A DNA stretch of 44,667 bases from Nanobdellota archaeon (GTDB lineage Archaea > Nanobdellota > Nanobdellia > Pacearchaeales > GW2011-AR1), in contig JADFNI010000003.1 of assembly GCA_022563455.1 (NCBI GenBank), positions 1 through 44,667 on the forward strand. The letters are read 5' to 3'. The notes under the pieces are model-generated. The model had not been told where the DNA came from and did not search any database. It was given only the letters and a program-made list of their open reading frames with translations. The translations under genes and the position numbers were made by a program. This document shows positions 10,786 through 18,436 of this stretch, piece by piece. Every line of letters starts with the position of its first letter. Position 1 is the first letter of the stretch.

Positions 10786-10821
10786 CCAGGTATGACGAAA
10801 GGAATGCCTGGAGTCTTTTTT
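10786..10821 (+). terminator. Hairpin plus T-run in the leader of the NYN gene
   Basis: Arms CCAGGTAT (10786-10793) and ATGCCTGG (10804-10811) pair at 8 positions with one wobble. A run of six T ends at 10821, three bases before the NYN ATG. It could end transcripts of the giant gene or act as an attenuator. Confidence 0.5.
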
Positions 10822-10827
10822 ATATGA
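10792..10827 (+). CDS. Possible 11-codon leader peptide, ATGA-coupled to the NYN gene
   Basis: ATG at 10792 opens an 11-codon frame (MTKGMPGVFFI) that ends in a TGA overlapping the NYN ATG as ATGA. It runs through the hairpin, so its translation could affect folding. It may equally be chance; there is no family evidence. Confidence 0.25.
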   Translation: MTKGMPGVFFI

Positions 10828-11381
10828 ATTCTAGTGGGAAGAAACGGGCTATTGTATTTGTTGATGGGAATAATTGGTATCATAATGTGAAGTCGATTGT
10901 AAAGAAGCCTAAGTCGGTTGATTTTGGTCGGTTAGCAAATCTTATTGCAAAACATTTTGATATGGAGGTTCTTGAAATTAGGTATTATAATTCTACTCCA
11001 GATATTGGTCTTGGCGAGGATAACTATTATAAGCATATGGTGTTTCTTGCAGGACTTAAGAAGAAAGGAATTTATGTTAATACAAATAAGTTAAAGAAAA
11101 TTAAAACTAACGGGAAGATTATTCGACTTGAGAAGGGAATTGACGTGACTATTGCTGTGGATATGATTAAGATGGCTTTAATTGAGAAGAAGTGTGAAAG
11201 TTGCATTTTAATCTCTGGAGATTCTGATTTTTTGCCTGTAATGAGATTGATTAAAGAAGCTGGACGAGAAGTTTTGACGGCGTCAGTTATTCGAGGGTAT
11301 GCGCGAGAGCTTTTGCAAGGAGAGTTTAGATTTTGGATTCTTAAGAAGAGCGATATTAACGGTTTGATTGGAAAGAGTTAG
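10824..11381 (+). CDS. NYN-domain (LabA/DUF88-like, PIN-fold) putative ribonuclease
   Basis: 185 residues. An N-terminal VFVDGNNWYHN motif (D14, N16) and a later ISGDSDF (D133, D135), with D107 and D113 between, supply the acidic cluster expected for metal-dependent NYN/PIN nucleases. The family acts on RNA; the substrate here is unknown. The C-terminus (SGDSDFLPVM..KEAGREV) matches the usual fold end, so the domain is complete and stands alone. The start follows an ATGA overlap with a mini-ORF. No partner gene is evident nearby. Confidence 0.85.
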   Translation: MNSSGKKRAIVFVDGNNWYHNVKSIVKKPKSVDFGRLANLIAKHFDMEVLEIRYYNSTPDIGLGEDNYYKHMVFLAGLKKKGIYVNTNKLKKIKTNGKIIRLEKGIDVTIAVDMIKMALIEKKCESCILISGDSDFLPVMRLIKEAGREVLTASVIRGYARELLQGEFRFWILKKSDINGLIGKS

Positions 11382-11392
11382 TTGGACATTAA

Positions 11393-11404
11393 GTTTATAA
11401 TATT
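11393..11404 (+). promoter_or_regulatory. TATA-like box for the APH-family gene
   Basis: GTTTATAATATT lies about 25 nt before the ATG at 11423 and there is no SD motif, which fits a leaderless transcript. Confidence 0.5.
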
Positions 11405-11422
11405 TTGAAATATATATAATTT

Positions 11423-12379
11423 ATGAAACCAAGTCCAAAACTTCTTGAAAAAGACTTAGTTGAAATAATTGGAAGGTATAATATTGGAAATTTCATTTCA
11501 TTTGATTCAAAATCAAAATCATTTGATGGCAAGGTTTATATTTTTAAAACCAGTAAGGGAAAATATGTTCTTAAGATATTTAGTCTTTTTAAATTGTCAA
11601 ATATAAAATATCAAAATGCTATTATTAGACATTTGGCTAAACATAATGTCCCCGTTCCAATAAATGTACTTAATAAAAAAGGAGATGAAATTACAAATAT
11701 CTTTGGTGAAGATTTGCTAATACAAAAATTTGTTGATGGTAGAGAAGATTCTCTTTTGAGCATTAAATTGGTCAAAGATATGGGAAAGAACTTTGGTTTA
11801 ATGCACCAAGCTATGCTTAAGTTTAAGGATTACGAAAAGAAGTTTGATAAAAGTGAATATAAGATTCTTAAATTGCCGAAAGGATCTAAGTTTGAATCTA
11901 TCTTAAATTTTGATCTTAATGCAATTAATAGTTTTAATGATATTCCTTTAACTAATTTAAGAAAGTGTCACATACATGGAGATATTTCTTGTGTTAATTT
12001 TTTAACAAAAAATGATAAGTTAAAGGCAATAATTGATTTTGAGGAAGCTCATTATGGTATTTTGGTTTATGACCTTGCTACTTTTATAGCTCAAAATTTT
12101 GTGAGAAGTAATTTTTTATTCAAGAAAAAGATTAAGTATTTTATTGAGGAATATGAAAAAATAATAAAATTAAATGAGTATGAGAAAAAGGCTCTTTATT
12201 ATCTAATTGTTCATAGGCTTGTAATAGTTATTCATTGGTATACTTTTAGGATGCAAAAATATAACATTAAGTCAAGAGATTTTAGGGAAGGAATTAATAG
12301 ATCTATTAATAGATTAAAAAGATTTGAAAAGATTACTCTTGAAAAGTTTATTCATATGATTGGAAAATCTAAGGATTAG
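11423..12379 (+). CDS. APH/choline-kinase-family phosphotransferase
   Basis: 318 residues of protein-kinase-like fold. A Lys in YVLKIF (K51) is in place for ATP binding. The catalytic loop reads HGDISCVN (H185, D187, N192) and the metal-binding loop IIDFEEA (D205). This is the APH (PF01636) signature shared by aminoglycoside phosphotransferases, homoserine kinase II and choline or sugar kinases. The substrate cannot be read from the sequence. The Lys/Ile-rich composition matches the AT-rich genome. It is probably cytoplasmic and transcribed alone from its own TATA box. Confidence 0.8.
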   Translation: MKPSPKLLEKDLVEIIGRYNIGNFISFDSKSKSFDGKVYIFKTSKGKYVLKIFSLFKLSNIKYQNAIIRHLAKHNVPVPINVLNKKGDEITNIFGEDLLIQKFVDGREDSLLSIKLVKDMGKNFGLMHQAMLKFKDYEKKFDKSEYKILKLPKGSKFESILNFDLNAINSFNDIPLTNLRKCHIHGDISCVNFLTKNDKLKAIIDFEEAHYGILVYDLATFIAQNFVRSNFLFKKKIKYFIEEYEKIIKLNEYEKKALYYLIVHRLVIVIHWYTFRMQKYNIKSRDFREGINRSINRLKRFEKITLEKFIHMIGKSKD

Positions 12380-12382
12380 GAT

Positions 12383-12592
12383 TTATCTAGTTTTTAGGTC
12401 ATAAATCGAGGCTAGGATAAAAACTCCTTCAAGGATCATAAATATCATGTCGCCTATATAGATACTATAAATTTCTAAACATACTCCTCCAGCGATGAAG
12501 AACATGTCTGAATTTTTTCTTTTTCTTAGAATTATTCCATAAATTATTAGCATAAGTCCAATTATTCCGATAACCTTGAATATTTCTATCAT
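12383..12592 (-). CDS. Small membrane protein, unknown function
   Basis: 69 residues with two or three hydrophobic stretches (about 5-22, 30-46, 48-65) separated by a RKRKNSD loop. It converges on the APH gene with a 3-nt gap. A minus-strand TATA-like box lies at about 12620-12630. In outline it resembles short two- or three-helix families such as CBU_0592-like proteins, but the match is weak. Confidence 0.65.
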   Translation of the reverse strand: MIEIFKVIGIIGLMLIIYGIILRKRKNSDMFFIAGGVCLEIYSIYIGDMIFMILEGVFILASIYDLKTR

Positions 12593-12683
12593 TTGTTTAT
12601 GAAATATTTAACGGTTATAAATCTATTTAGAATGTTAAGTTTATCACATATATCTTTATAATTCTAATCTAGTTTATTTTTTT
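12593..12683. promoter_or_regulatory. Divergent promoter region
   Basis: It holds a minus-strand TATA-like GATTTATAAC for the small membrane protein and a plus-strand TCTTTATAAT (about 12652-12661) for the dehydrogenase operon. Both lie about 25-30 nt from the start codons, with no SD. Confidence 0.5.
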
Positions 12684-13427
12684 ATGGGGATAATTGATTT
12701 TGTTAGAAAGATTGGTGAAAAAACTCTTTATTTTCCTGGGGCTTTTACTGGTATTGAGTTTGAAGAGCATTCTTTGAATTATCAGGAGATACTTGGTAAG
12801 CTTGGAATTTCGTTTGTTATCTTAGATTTGGATCTTGATTCAGGGCTTGAGAAAATGAATATGGGATATCGAAAGGATGCTAAGAAGACTGCCATGAAAA
12901 ATTTTATACTCTTTAAGAAAAACTCAATTTCGAAGATTATAACTAACTCTCCTGAAGATTTTTATATGTTTGAGGAAATTTATCCAACGTTTGTTCGAGG
13001 GTGGGATATAAAGATCGAATATATTTGTATTTCTATTCTTGAAGCTTTGAAGAAACGCAAAATTCGGTATTTGGGACCTCGTGAGACCCGAGAAGTTGTT
13101 AGTTATCAAGATTCTTGTTATTTGGCTAGGCGTTGCGGAATAATGAATGAACCTCGGGAAGTTATTGGGATTCTTGGGGGGCGAATAATTGAAATTGAAG
13201 ATAATCGGGAGGATGTTCTTTGTTGTGGCGCTGGTGGAGGGGTCTATAAAAATAATCCTAATCTTGCTAGAGGGGCTGCATTGAACAGATCTAAAGGTAT
13301 ACCTGAAGAGGCTTCGAAATTTATTTGTTCGTCTAGCCTTTGTTATGCTAATTTAAAATCTGTTAATGAAAAACCAATAGAGTTTTCTAGTTTTGTTTTG
13401 GGTAAACTTAGAGGACTTGGAATATGA
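12684..13427 (+). CDS. CCG-domain iron-sulfur oxidoreductase subunit (GlcF/HdrB/LldE-like)
   Basis: 247 residues. The second half has a good CCG (DUF3400-type) motif: SCYLARRCG (C145, C151), LCCGAGGG (C180, C181) and ICSSSLC (C215, C220). These residues bind a noncanonical cubane cluster in heterodisulfide reductase relatives. The first repeat is degenerate: YFPGA where the family has F.GC, so its cysteine is lost. It is first in an operon and overlaps the FAD gene by ATGA. Likely it passes electrons from the FAD subunit. Confidence 0.8.
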   Translation: MGIIDFVRKIGEKTLYFPGAFTGIEFEEHSLNYQEILGKLGISFVILDLDLDSGLEKMNMGYRKDAKKTAMKNFILFKKNSISKIITNSPEDFYMFEEIYPTFVRGWDIKIEYICISILEALKKRKIRYLGPRETREVVSYQDSCYLARRCGIMNEPREVIGILGGRIIEIEDNREDVLCCGAGGGVYKNNPNLARGAALNRSKGIPEEASKFICSSSLCYANLKSVNEKPIEFSSFVLGKLRGLGI

Positions 13428-14593
13428 AATTTAAGGGTTCTAAAATTTTAATGAAAGCATATGAAACGGATGCATCTAGATTTCGAGCACAAGTAAATGC
13501 AGTTGTTCATCCGGAAAATATTGAAGAAGTTTGCGTTGAGATTGTCAAAAATGAAGGAATTGTTCCTCGTGGAGCCGGAACTGGTTTTTGTGGAGGAGTT
13601 GTTCCAATTAACAAAAGTGACGTTGTTATGGATTTGTCTAGACTTGATGGAATTGAGGATTATGATGCAGAGCGTGGCACTGTGATTGTTGAAGCAGGGG
13701 TTGTTCTTAATGATTTGAATTCTTTTTTAAGAAAATTTAATCGGGAATTTGCTATAGATATTTTAAGCGGAAGGGTTGCTACGATTGGTGGGATGATTGC
13801 TACTAATGCTGTTGGAAGACGAGGCATTAAATATGGGAGGACTTCTGGACATATAAAATGGATTGACGTTATTGATTCTGGGGGGTTGATTTCACGAAAA
13901 GGGGTTACTGAAATGAGTGATTATATTGGAATGGAAGGGATAACGGGTGTTGTTGTTAGGGCTTGTTTGAAAACAATTTCCTTGAAGACTCGGTCTGCTG
14001 AACTTTTAAAATTTATGAGTTTTGAGGGAGTTTTGGGTCGAGTTCAAGTTCTCAAGAGAGATTCAAGAATTTCATCAATAGAATTTTTTGATAAACAAGT
14101 TTCAGGGTATCTTGGGTTTTCTAATGCTTATCATTTATTTGTGGAATATGAGGATCCCTATACTGATGCTTTCGAGACTCAAGAATTTAATTTGGAGGAC
14201 AATATTTTTAGTGGAGAGAGATATGCAGAATTAATTTCGAGGATTGATAATATTTATTCAGCTGTTGCTCTTGAGGGATATACTAGGATTGAGGATCCGA
14301 AAGTTATTAGTGACAGATGGCCTGAACTTTTTGAATGGCTTGAACATCTAGAGATTCCAGTTTTTGGTTCAATTGGGGTAGGGATTATGCATCCTTGTTT
14401 TACATTGGATTTGGAGCAACATATACCTGAGATGGTTAAACTTGTAAAGCGACTTGGTGGTTGGATAAGTGGGGCTTATGGGGTTGGAATTTTGAAAAAA
14501 GGATTTGTAGATATCAATGACAAAAAGATTTTAGCTAGTGTTAAGGCTCGGTGTGATCCAGAAAATAAATTTAATATGGGGAAGTTTATATAG
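13424..14593 (+). CDS. FAD-linked 2-hydroxyacid dehydrogenase subunit (GlcD/D-lactate dehydrogenase-like)
   Basis: 389 residues. The FAD_binding_4 (PCMH) domain shows the PRGAGTGFCGG pyrophosphate loop (about 48-58) and an ATIGGMIATNAVGRRGIKYG stretch typical of GlcD/LDHD. The C-terminal cap is shorter than usual for GlcD (about 450-480 residues) and ends at DPENKFNMGK, the normal end motif. It probably oxidises glycolate, D-lactate or a similar 2-hydroxyacid, feeding the Fe-S proteins encoded on either side. The start overlaps the upstream stop (ATGA), which suggests coupled translation. Confidence 0.85.
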   Translation: MKFKGSKILMKAYETDASRFRAQVNAVVHPENIEEVCVEIVKNEGIVPRGAGTGFCGGVVPINKSDVVMDLSRLDGIEDYDAERGTVIVEAGVVLNDLNSFLRKFNREFAIDILSGRVATIGGMIATNAVGRRGIKYGRTSGHIKWIDVIDSGGLISRKGVTEMSDYIGMEGITGVVVRACLKTISLKTRSAELLKFMSFEGVLGRVQVLKRDSRISSIEFFDKQVSGYLGFSNAYHLFVEYEDPYTDAFETQEFNLEDNIFSGERYAELISRIDNIYSAVALEGYTRIEDPKVISDRWPELFEWLEHLEIPVFGSIGVGIMHPCFTLDLEQHIPEMVKLVKRLGGWISGAYGVGILKKGFVDINDKKILASVKARCDPENKFNMGKFI

Positions 14594-14603
14594 GTTTTAT
14601 GTG

Positions 14604-14966
14604 ATGGTAAAAATTAGTGAACAAGACAAAATTGAAGCGGAAAATTTACTTGAGGAAGCTAGTGCCGTGTTTGATAACTGTACTAAGTGCGGAATGTGCA
14701 AGGATCTTTGTCCGTCTTTTAAGGTTTTGAAAGATGAGGCTGTGGGGCCTCGAGGGCATGCTATAATGCTTAGTGATAAAATAATTGATAAGGTGATTTA
14801 TACTTGTACTTTATGTCAGGCATGTGAAAGAAAATGTCCTTTGAATATTAAACTTTGTGATGCTGTTTTGAAGGCGAGGGAGGCTTTTGTTTTGAAGGGG
14901 AGAAAGATTCCTGGGAGTGAGGAGGAGAAGGTTTCTGGGAATGAAGAAAAGGGATTGAAGAGTTAA
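14604..14966 (+). CDS. 2x[4Fe-4S] ferredoxin-like subunit (GlcF/HdrC N-terminal type)
   Basis: 120 residues from the ATG at 14604, chosen because the longer frame from 14538 overlaps the FAD gene and adds a non-family tail. Two classic clusters: CTKCGMCKDLCP (C26, C29, C32, C36) and CTLCQACERKCP (C68, C71, C74, C78). This corresponds to the N-terminal half of GlcF; the C-terminal half is the CCG protein two genes upstream. The three genes together rebuild a GlcD/GlcF-type dehydrogenase split over three chains. The C-terminal 20 residues are charged and probably disordered. Confidence 0.85.
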   Translation: MVKISEQDKIEAENLLEEASAVFDNCTKCGMCKDLCPSFKVLKDEAVGPRGHAIMLSDKIIDKVIYTCTLCQACERKCPLNIKLCDAVLKAREAFVLKGRKIPGSEEEKVSGNEEKGLKS

Positions 14967-15046
14967 ATCCTTTATAAAACCCAACTGGGATACTTTTGTT
15001 CTACGCCCTGTTGTGGTGATACTATGTTAAGAAACTATCCTATTAA

Positions 15047-16012
15047 TTATCCAAATCTAGTCTCTTTTATACAATTATTATAGAGATATACGTTAGAAGA
15101 AGCAGTTAATTGTTCACACAATTCTGAATTTCCAGTTTCAATAGCTATTATGTAAACACAATCATGATATGTCACAAATTTTGAAGTAAATGCATCAACA
15201 CCTTTTTCTTTTTGTATAGAATCAATTTCCTCACAAACAGAAATATTCTTTATTTTTTTGATATATTTTTTAACACACTCTTCAGCAGTTCCAGGAACTA
15301 GATTGGGAATTAAAGTTCGAAAACAATCATCCAATTCCATTTGTCTATCCAATTCCATTGATAAAGAACTTACTATATAGGGTGAGGGAATTATTATTAA
15401 AAATATAAGAAATAATAGTGGTAAATATATGATAAAAATATTTAATAGAAATTTTAAATTCTTGGTATTGTTAATAAAGATTTCATTATATAGGTGGGGA
15501 ATAACATATTTGTACCTATAATAAATAATACCTATAAATAATAATACAAAACCAAGGAGTATCAACAATCCAAAAAACTTAAAATTTAATAAAGACCAAA
15601 ATAAAATAAAAGTAATCCCAAAAGCAAAAAACATGGAAATTTTAAATCTGGTTGGATTTTTTAATTTAAAATTATTCATCATAGAGCCTCTAATATTTTG
15701 CATTATACCTTCTTTACTATTTTTTGATTTACGAGCCTGAACATTTTTAATTACTTTTATGACATAAGGTAAAAACATCAAAAATAGACCAGTCTCAATT
15801 AATATAATATAAATTATAAATTTTAAAAAAGAATATTTTTCAAATAGTGGCAGTCCAGAATATAAATCTGGGACAAATAATGGAAGAAGAATAGACAGTA
15901 TTATTGATAAAATTAATAGAAAGGTATAGCCTATTAATCCTCTTCGCATGACATTAGTCAATTTAGGATTATTTTTCTCATCTCTTAAAATTGAAAATTT
16001 TTTATTGACCAA
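15047..16012 (-). CDS. Multi-pass membrane protein with Cys-rich C-terminal domain
   Basis: 321 residues. About five hydrophobic segments precede a soluble C-terminus of about 100 residues with regularly spaced cysteines (DDCFRTLI, EECVKKYI, VCEEIDS, HDCVYIIA, LCEQLTA, NNCIKET). Short Cys/Tyr helical repeats of this kind are common in predicted DPANN exported proteins (general recollection, not a search). The tail is probably outside the cell and disulfide-bonded. It follows gltX on the same strand after about 160 nt of very AT-rich DNA that can supply its own promoter. Confidence 0.7.
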   Translation of the reverse strand: MVNKKFSILRDEKNNPKLTNVMRRGLIGYTFLLILSIILSILLPLFVPDLYSGLPLFEKYSFLKFIIYIILIETGLFLMFLPYVIKVIKNVQARKSKNSKEGIMQNIRGSMMNNFKLKNPTRFKISMFFAFGITFILFWSLLNFKFFGLLILLGFVLLFIGIIYYRYKYVIPHLYNEIFINNTKNLKFLLNIFIIYLPLLFLIFLIIIPSPYIVSSLSMELDRQMELDDCFRTLIPNLVPGTAEECVKKYIKKIKNISVCEEIDSIQKEKGVDAFTSKFVTYHDCVYIIAIETGNSELCEQLTASSNVYLYNNCIKETRFG

Positions 16013-16173
16013 TCTTTTTAATTACCTTCTTTATTTTTAATTTTGGTTAAATTAATATTTAAATATATCTAAATATATAATTAAGTATATATACTAGAAT
16101 TCCCTTATAAATCCAGTAAATAAAAGGAGCGTTAAACAAATTCTAAACACCCGGTTGGAGTGTCAAACGATCC

Positions 16174-17862
16174 TTAAATATGAGCAAACCAGAACTCTAA
16201 ATCTTCTTTAGACTTTTTGTATAATTTTACATAGCCGAAGTTTTCAAAATAGATAATTGTTCCTTCTTTTAATTCTTTTAACTTTGGCTCGCCTAGTCCT
16301 TTTACTTTTTCATTGTCTGGGTATCTTATAACTACATTAACGTTTTCGTTATTATCTGGAAGCCAAACTATCGACTTTAATTTTTTATTTTTTTCTGGCA
16401 ATGTGGCTATAAAATGAAAGTCTCGAGGTTTTGCACGAAGAATATTGCTTGAATTAAATGTTAAAAGATTCATCAATCTGTATTCGGAATCTTCCATCAT
16501 TTCTAGATCCACTTGATCTATTAAGAAATCCTGATTTGTCTTGTAGGCTCTTTTACTATGTTCATTACCCCTACCATATGGGATTTCTTTTTCAAGATTT
16601 GGCGCCGTTTTTATTTTTATTTTTATTGGACGTCTTAGGAAAAAGTATCTTGGACAATTACTAATTTCTTTCTTATTTAATGAATATAAAACATCGACGG
16701 GTATTGTTATATTCGTTTTTCTAACTCCCATATTGAGAATAAATTCTCTTATTGCAATTGGTGTTATTCCTCTATCCATTAAACTTTGTACAGACCAACT
16801 TCGAGGATCGTTCCAACCAATATATGTTCCAGATTTTACTTCAACAGCTCCTTTTGATTTTGATAGTTTTATCCCTTCAATTTCAAAATGACCATTATAA
16901 ATTATAGTTGGGTGAGTCCAGCCAAATATATCCCATATAAATTTTTCAGTTCTTGTTTCAATTGCTAGTTCCATCCCTCTTAATATATGAGTTATTCCAA
17001 AAACATGATCGTCAATTGCCCATGAGAAGTCAAGAAGGGGGTATACTCTATATTTATTCGCAAGTATTGCATGGGGCCGGTCTGTTATCCTAAACATTAT
17101 TCTGTCCCTAAAAGCTGGATCTGGATCAATCATTGAAGTTTTTAATCTAACGCAACAAGAACCTTCGGGTGCCTTGAACAATTTTTCCCATCTTTGTAAT
17201 TGAACTACTCCTTTAAATTGTCTACATGAACATTCAATTCTCTGAATCTTTAGTTCTTTTCTTTTCTCATTTTCACAGTCACATACGTATAGGTAACCTT
17301 TTTTGATTAGCTCTTTTGCATATTCATAATACTTTTCTATTCTATTTGATTTATAGAGAATCTTTGGGTCATGCTTTATTTCTAGATATTTTATTGCTTC
17401 TTCTATTAATTTATATGATTCTGGAATTATTGGTTTTTGTTCACTTCCTATTGTATCATCCATTACGATTAATAATTTCCCGTTGTACATTTTTGCGTAT
17501 TCGTCGTTTAGAATTAATGTTCTTGTGTTTCCAATATGTAGGGGTCCTGAAGGGAATGGTGCGAATCTCATTACGACTTTACCCTCTATTGCATTTTCTA
17601 ATTTTGGTAAACCAACTCTAACGACTCTTTTACTTGTTTTTTGTCCAAGACTTTCAAATTTGCTTTTTTGTTCTTCGATCGATAGGCTCTCTACTTCTTT
17701 TATTATCTTTTGGATTGTTGGCATAATCTCTTTTATCTTGCTTTTTTCTAATCCTTCTGCAAAAAGAGCTGCTAAGACTGCGCCCTGATTAGCTTTTCCC
17801 TCATACTTTATTGCGTTTTCTAATGCGTATGCTTTTATCACTTCTTTAGATATTTCTTTCAT
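16174..17862 (-). CDS. gltX: Glutamyl-tRNA synthetase, archaeal type
   Basis: 562 residues, normal for archaeal GluRS. It charges tRNA-Glu (and, in many archaea, tRNA-Gln for later amidation). The N-terminal helical region (LENAIKYEGKANQGAVLAAL) is the archaeal/eukaryotic form. The class I signature reads PLHIGN (109-112), with Asn in place of the last His of HIGH. KLSKSKG (332-338) is the KMSKS loop. A CDCE / CSC pair (194-196, 211-213) could hold a zinc. The usual DDTDP reads DDTIG. The C-terminal beta-barrels that bind the anticodon are present. Two active-site signatures are thus atypical, though the rest is well kept. Confidence 0.9.
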   Translation of the reverse strand: MKEISKEVIKAYALENAIKYEGKANQGAVLAALFAEGLEKSKIKEIMPTIQKIIKEVESLSIEEQKSKFESLGQKTSKRVVRVGLPKLENAIEGKVVMRFAPFPSGPLHIGNTRTLILNDEYAKMYNGKLLIVMDDTIGSEQKPIIPESYKLIEEAIKYLEIKHDPKILYKSNRIEKYYEYAKELIKKGYLYVCDCENEKRKELKIQRIECSCRQFKGVVQLQRWEKLFKAPEGSCCVRLKTSMIDPDPAFRDRIMFRITDRPHAILANKYRVYPLLDFSWAIDDHVFGITHILRGMELAIETRTEKFIWDIFGWTHPTIIYNGHFEIEGIKLSKSKGAVEVKSGTYIGWNDPRSWSVQSLMDRGITPIAIREFILNMGVRKTNITIPVDVLYSLNKKEISNCPRYFFLRRPIKIKIKTAPNLEKEIPYGRGNEHSKRAYKTNQDFLIDQVDLEMMEDSEYRLMNLLTFNSSNILRAKPRDFHFIATLPEKNKKLKSIVWLPDNNENVNVVIRYPDNEKVKGLGEPKLKELKEGTIIYFENFGYVKLYKKSKEDLEFWFAHI

Positions 17863-17898
17863 ATAATTATAGAAGGGTGGGAGTTTTAAATGTGGTGA

Positions 17899-18315
17899 TT
17901 ACCAACCAATAATTCCAGGACCTGCGTTTTCTTTGTTTTCTATATCAAGTTTTCTTTCAACTAGTTCTAGCCTTTGTTCTAACTTGTAGATTTTATTATC
18001 GAGGTTTACTATTTTTTCATCTACTTCTCTTTTATCATATCCATCTATTTGATTCGAAAAATTGTTTGAGGATTCTGGAGTGAAACTATCCATTGCTGGT
18101 TCTGTTGGGCTTGATTCTAGAAAATTAAAGAAATTGTTGGATGAGGGTTTTGTTGAATTTTCGGAAGTTGAAGGATTATTTTTTGTAGTTCCTTTTAATT
18201 CTACAAATCCATCGGAATTTGTAGGGATTATAATATCTCTTCTTGGGATTCTTACAACTCCTCTTTTTTGAAGTTCTCTAAGATCTATCATTCCCTTTCT
18301 TTTTTTAAAGATCAT
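17899..18315 (-). CDS. Coiled-coil protein of unknown function
   Basis: 138 residues. A basic N-terminus (MIFKKRKGMIDLRELQKRG) with an IPRRDIIIP motif, a Ser/Asn/Pro-rich linker, then a heptad-rich helix at about 97-128 (VDEKIVNLDNKIYKLEQRL) ending in GPGIIGW. It lies 37 nt upstream of gltX on the same strand and may be co-transcribed. The family is not recognised. Confidence 0.7.
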   Translation of the reverse strand: MIFKKRKGMIDLRELQKRGVVRIPRRDIIIPTNSDGFVELKGTTKNNPSTSENSTKPSSNNFFNFLESSPTEPAMDSFTPESSNNFSNQIDGYDKREVDEKIVNLDNKIYKLEQRLELVERKLDIENKENAGPGIIGW

Positions 18316-18436
18316 ATCTTATCAAGGAGATTGCAGTATATAAAATATTTGGAATAAGGGGGCACACTATCCAAGTTACCTCTGACGAGACTTGAGTTCT
18401 TGGGCAAAAACGTTTATATATTCTTCAATCTAGTAA
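18316..18436. promoter_or_regulatory. Divergent promoter region
   Basis: Minus strand: TTTATATAC (about 18334-18345) lies about 25 nt from the coiled-coil gene's ATG. Plus strand: CGTTTATATATTC (18410-18422) lies about 20-25 nt from the ATG at 18437. No SD on either side. Confidence 0.55.

Noticed and set aside
14538..14603. Longer N-terminus of the ferredoxin subunit
   Set aside because: It overlaps the FAD gene and adds 22 residues unlike the family; the ATG at 14604 follows the FAD stop directly.
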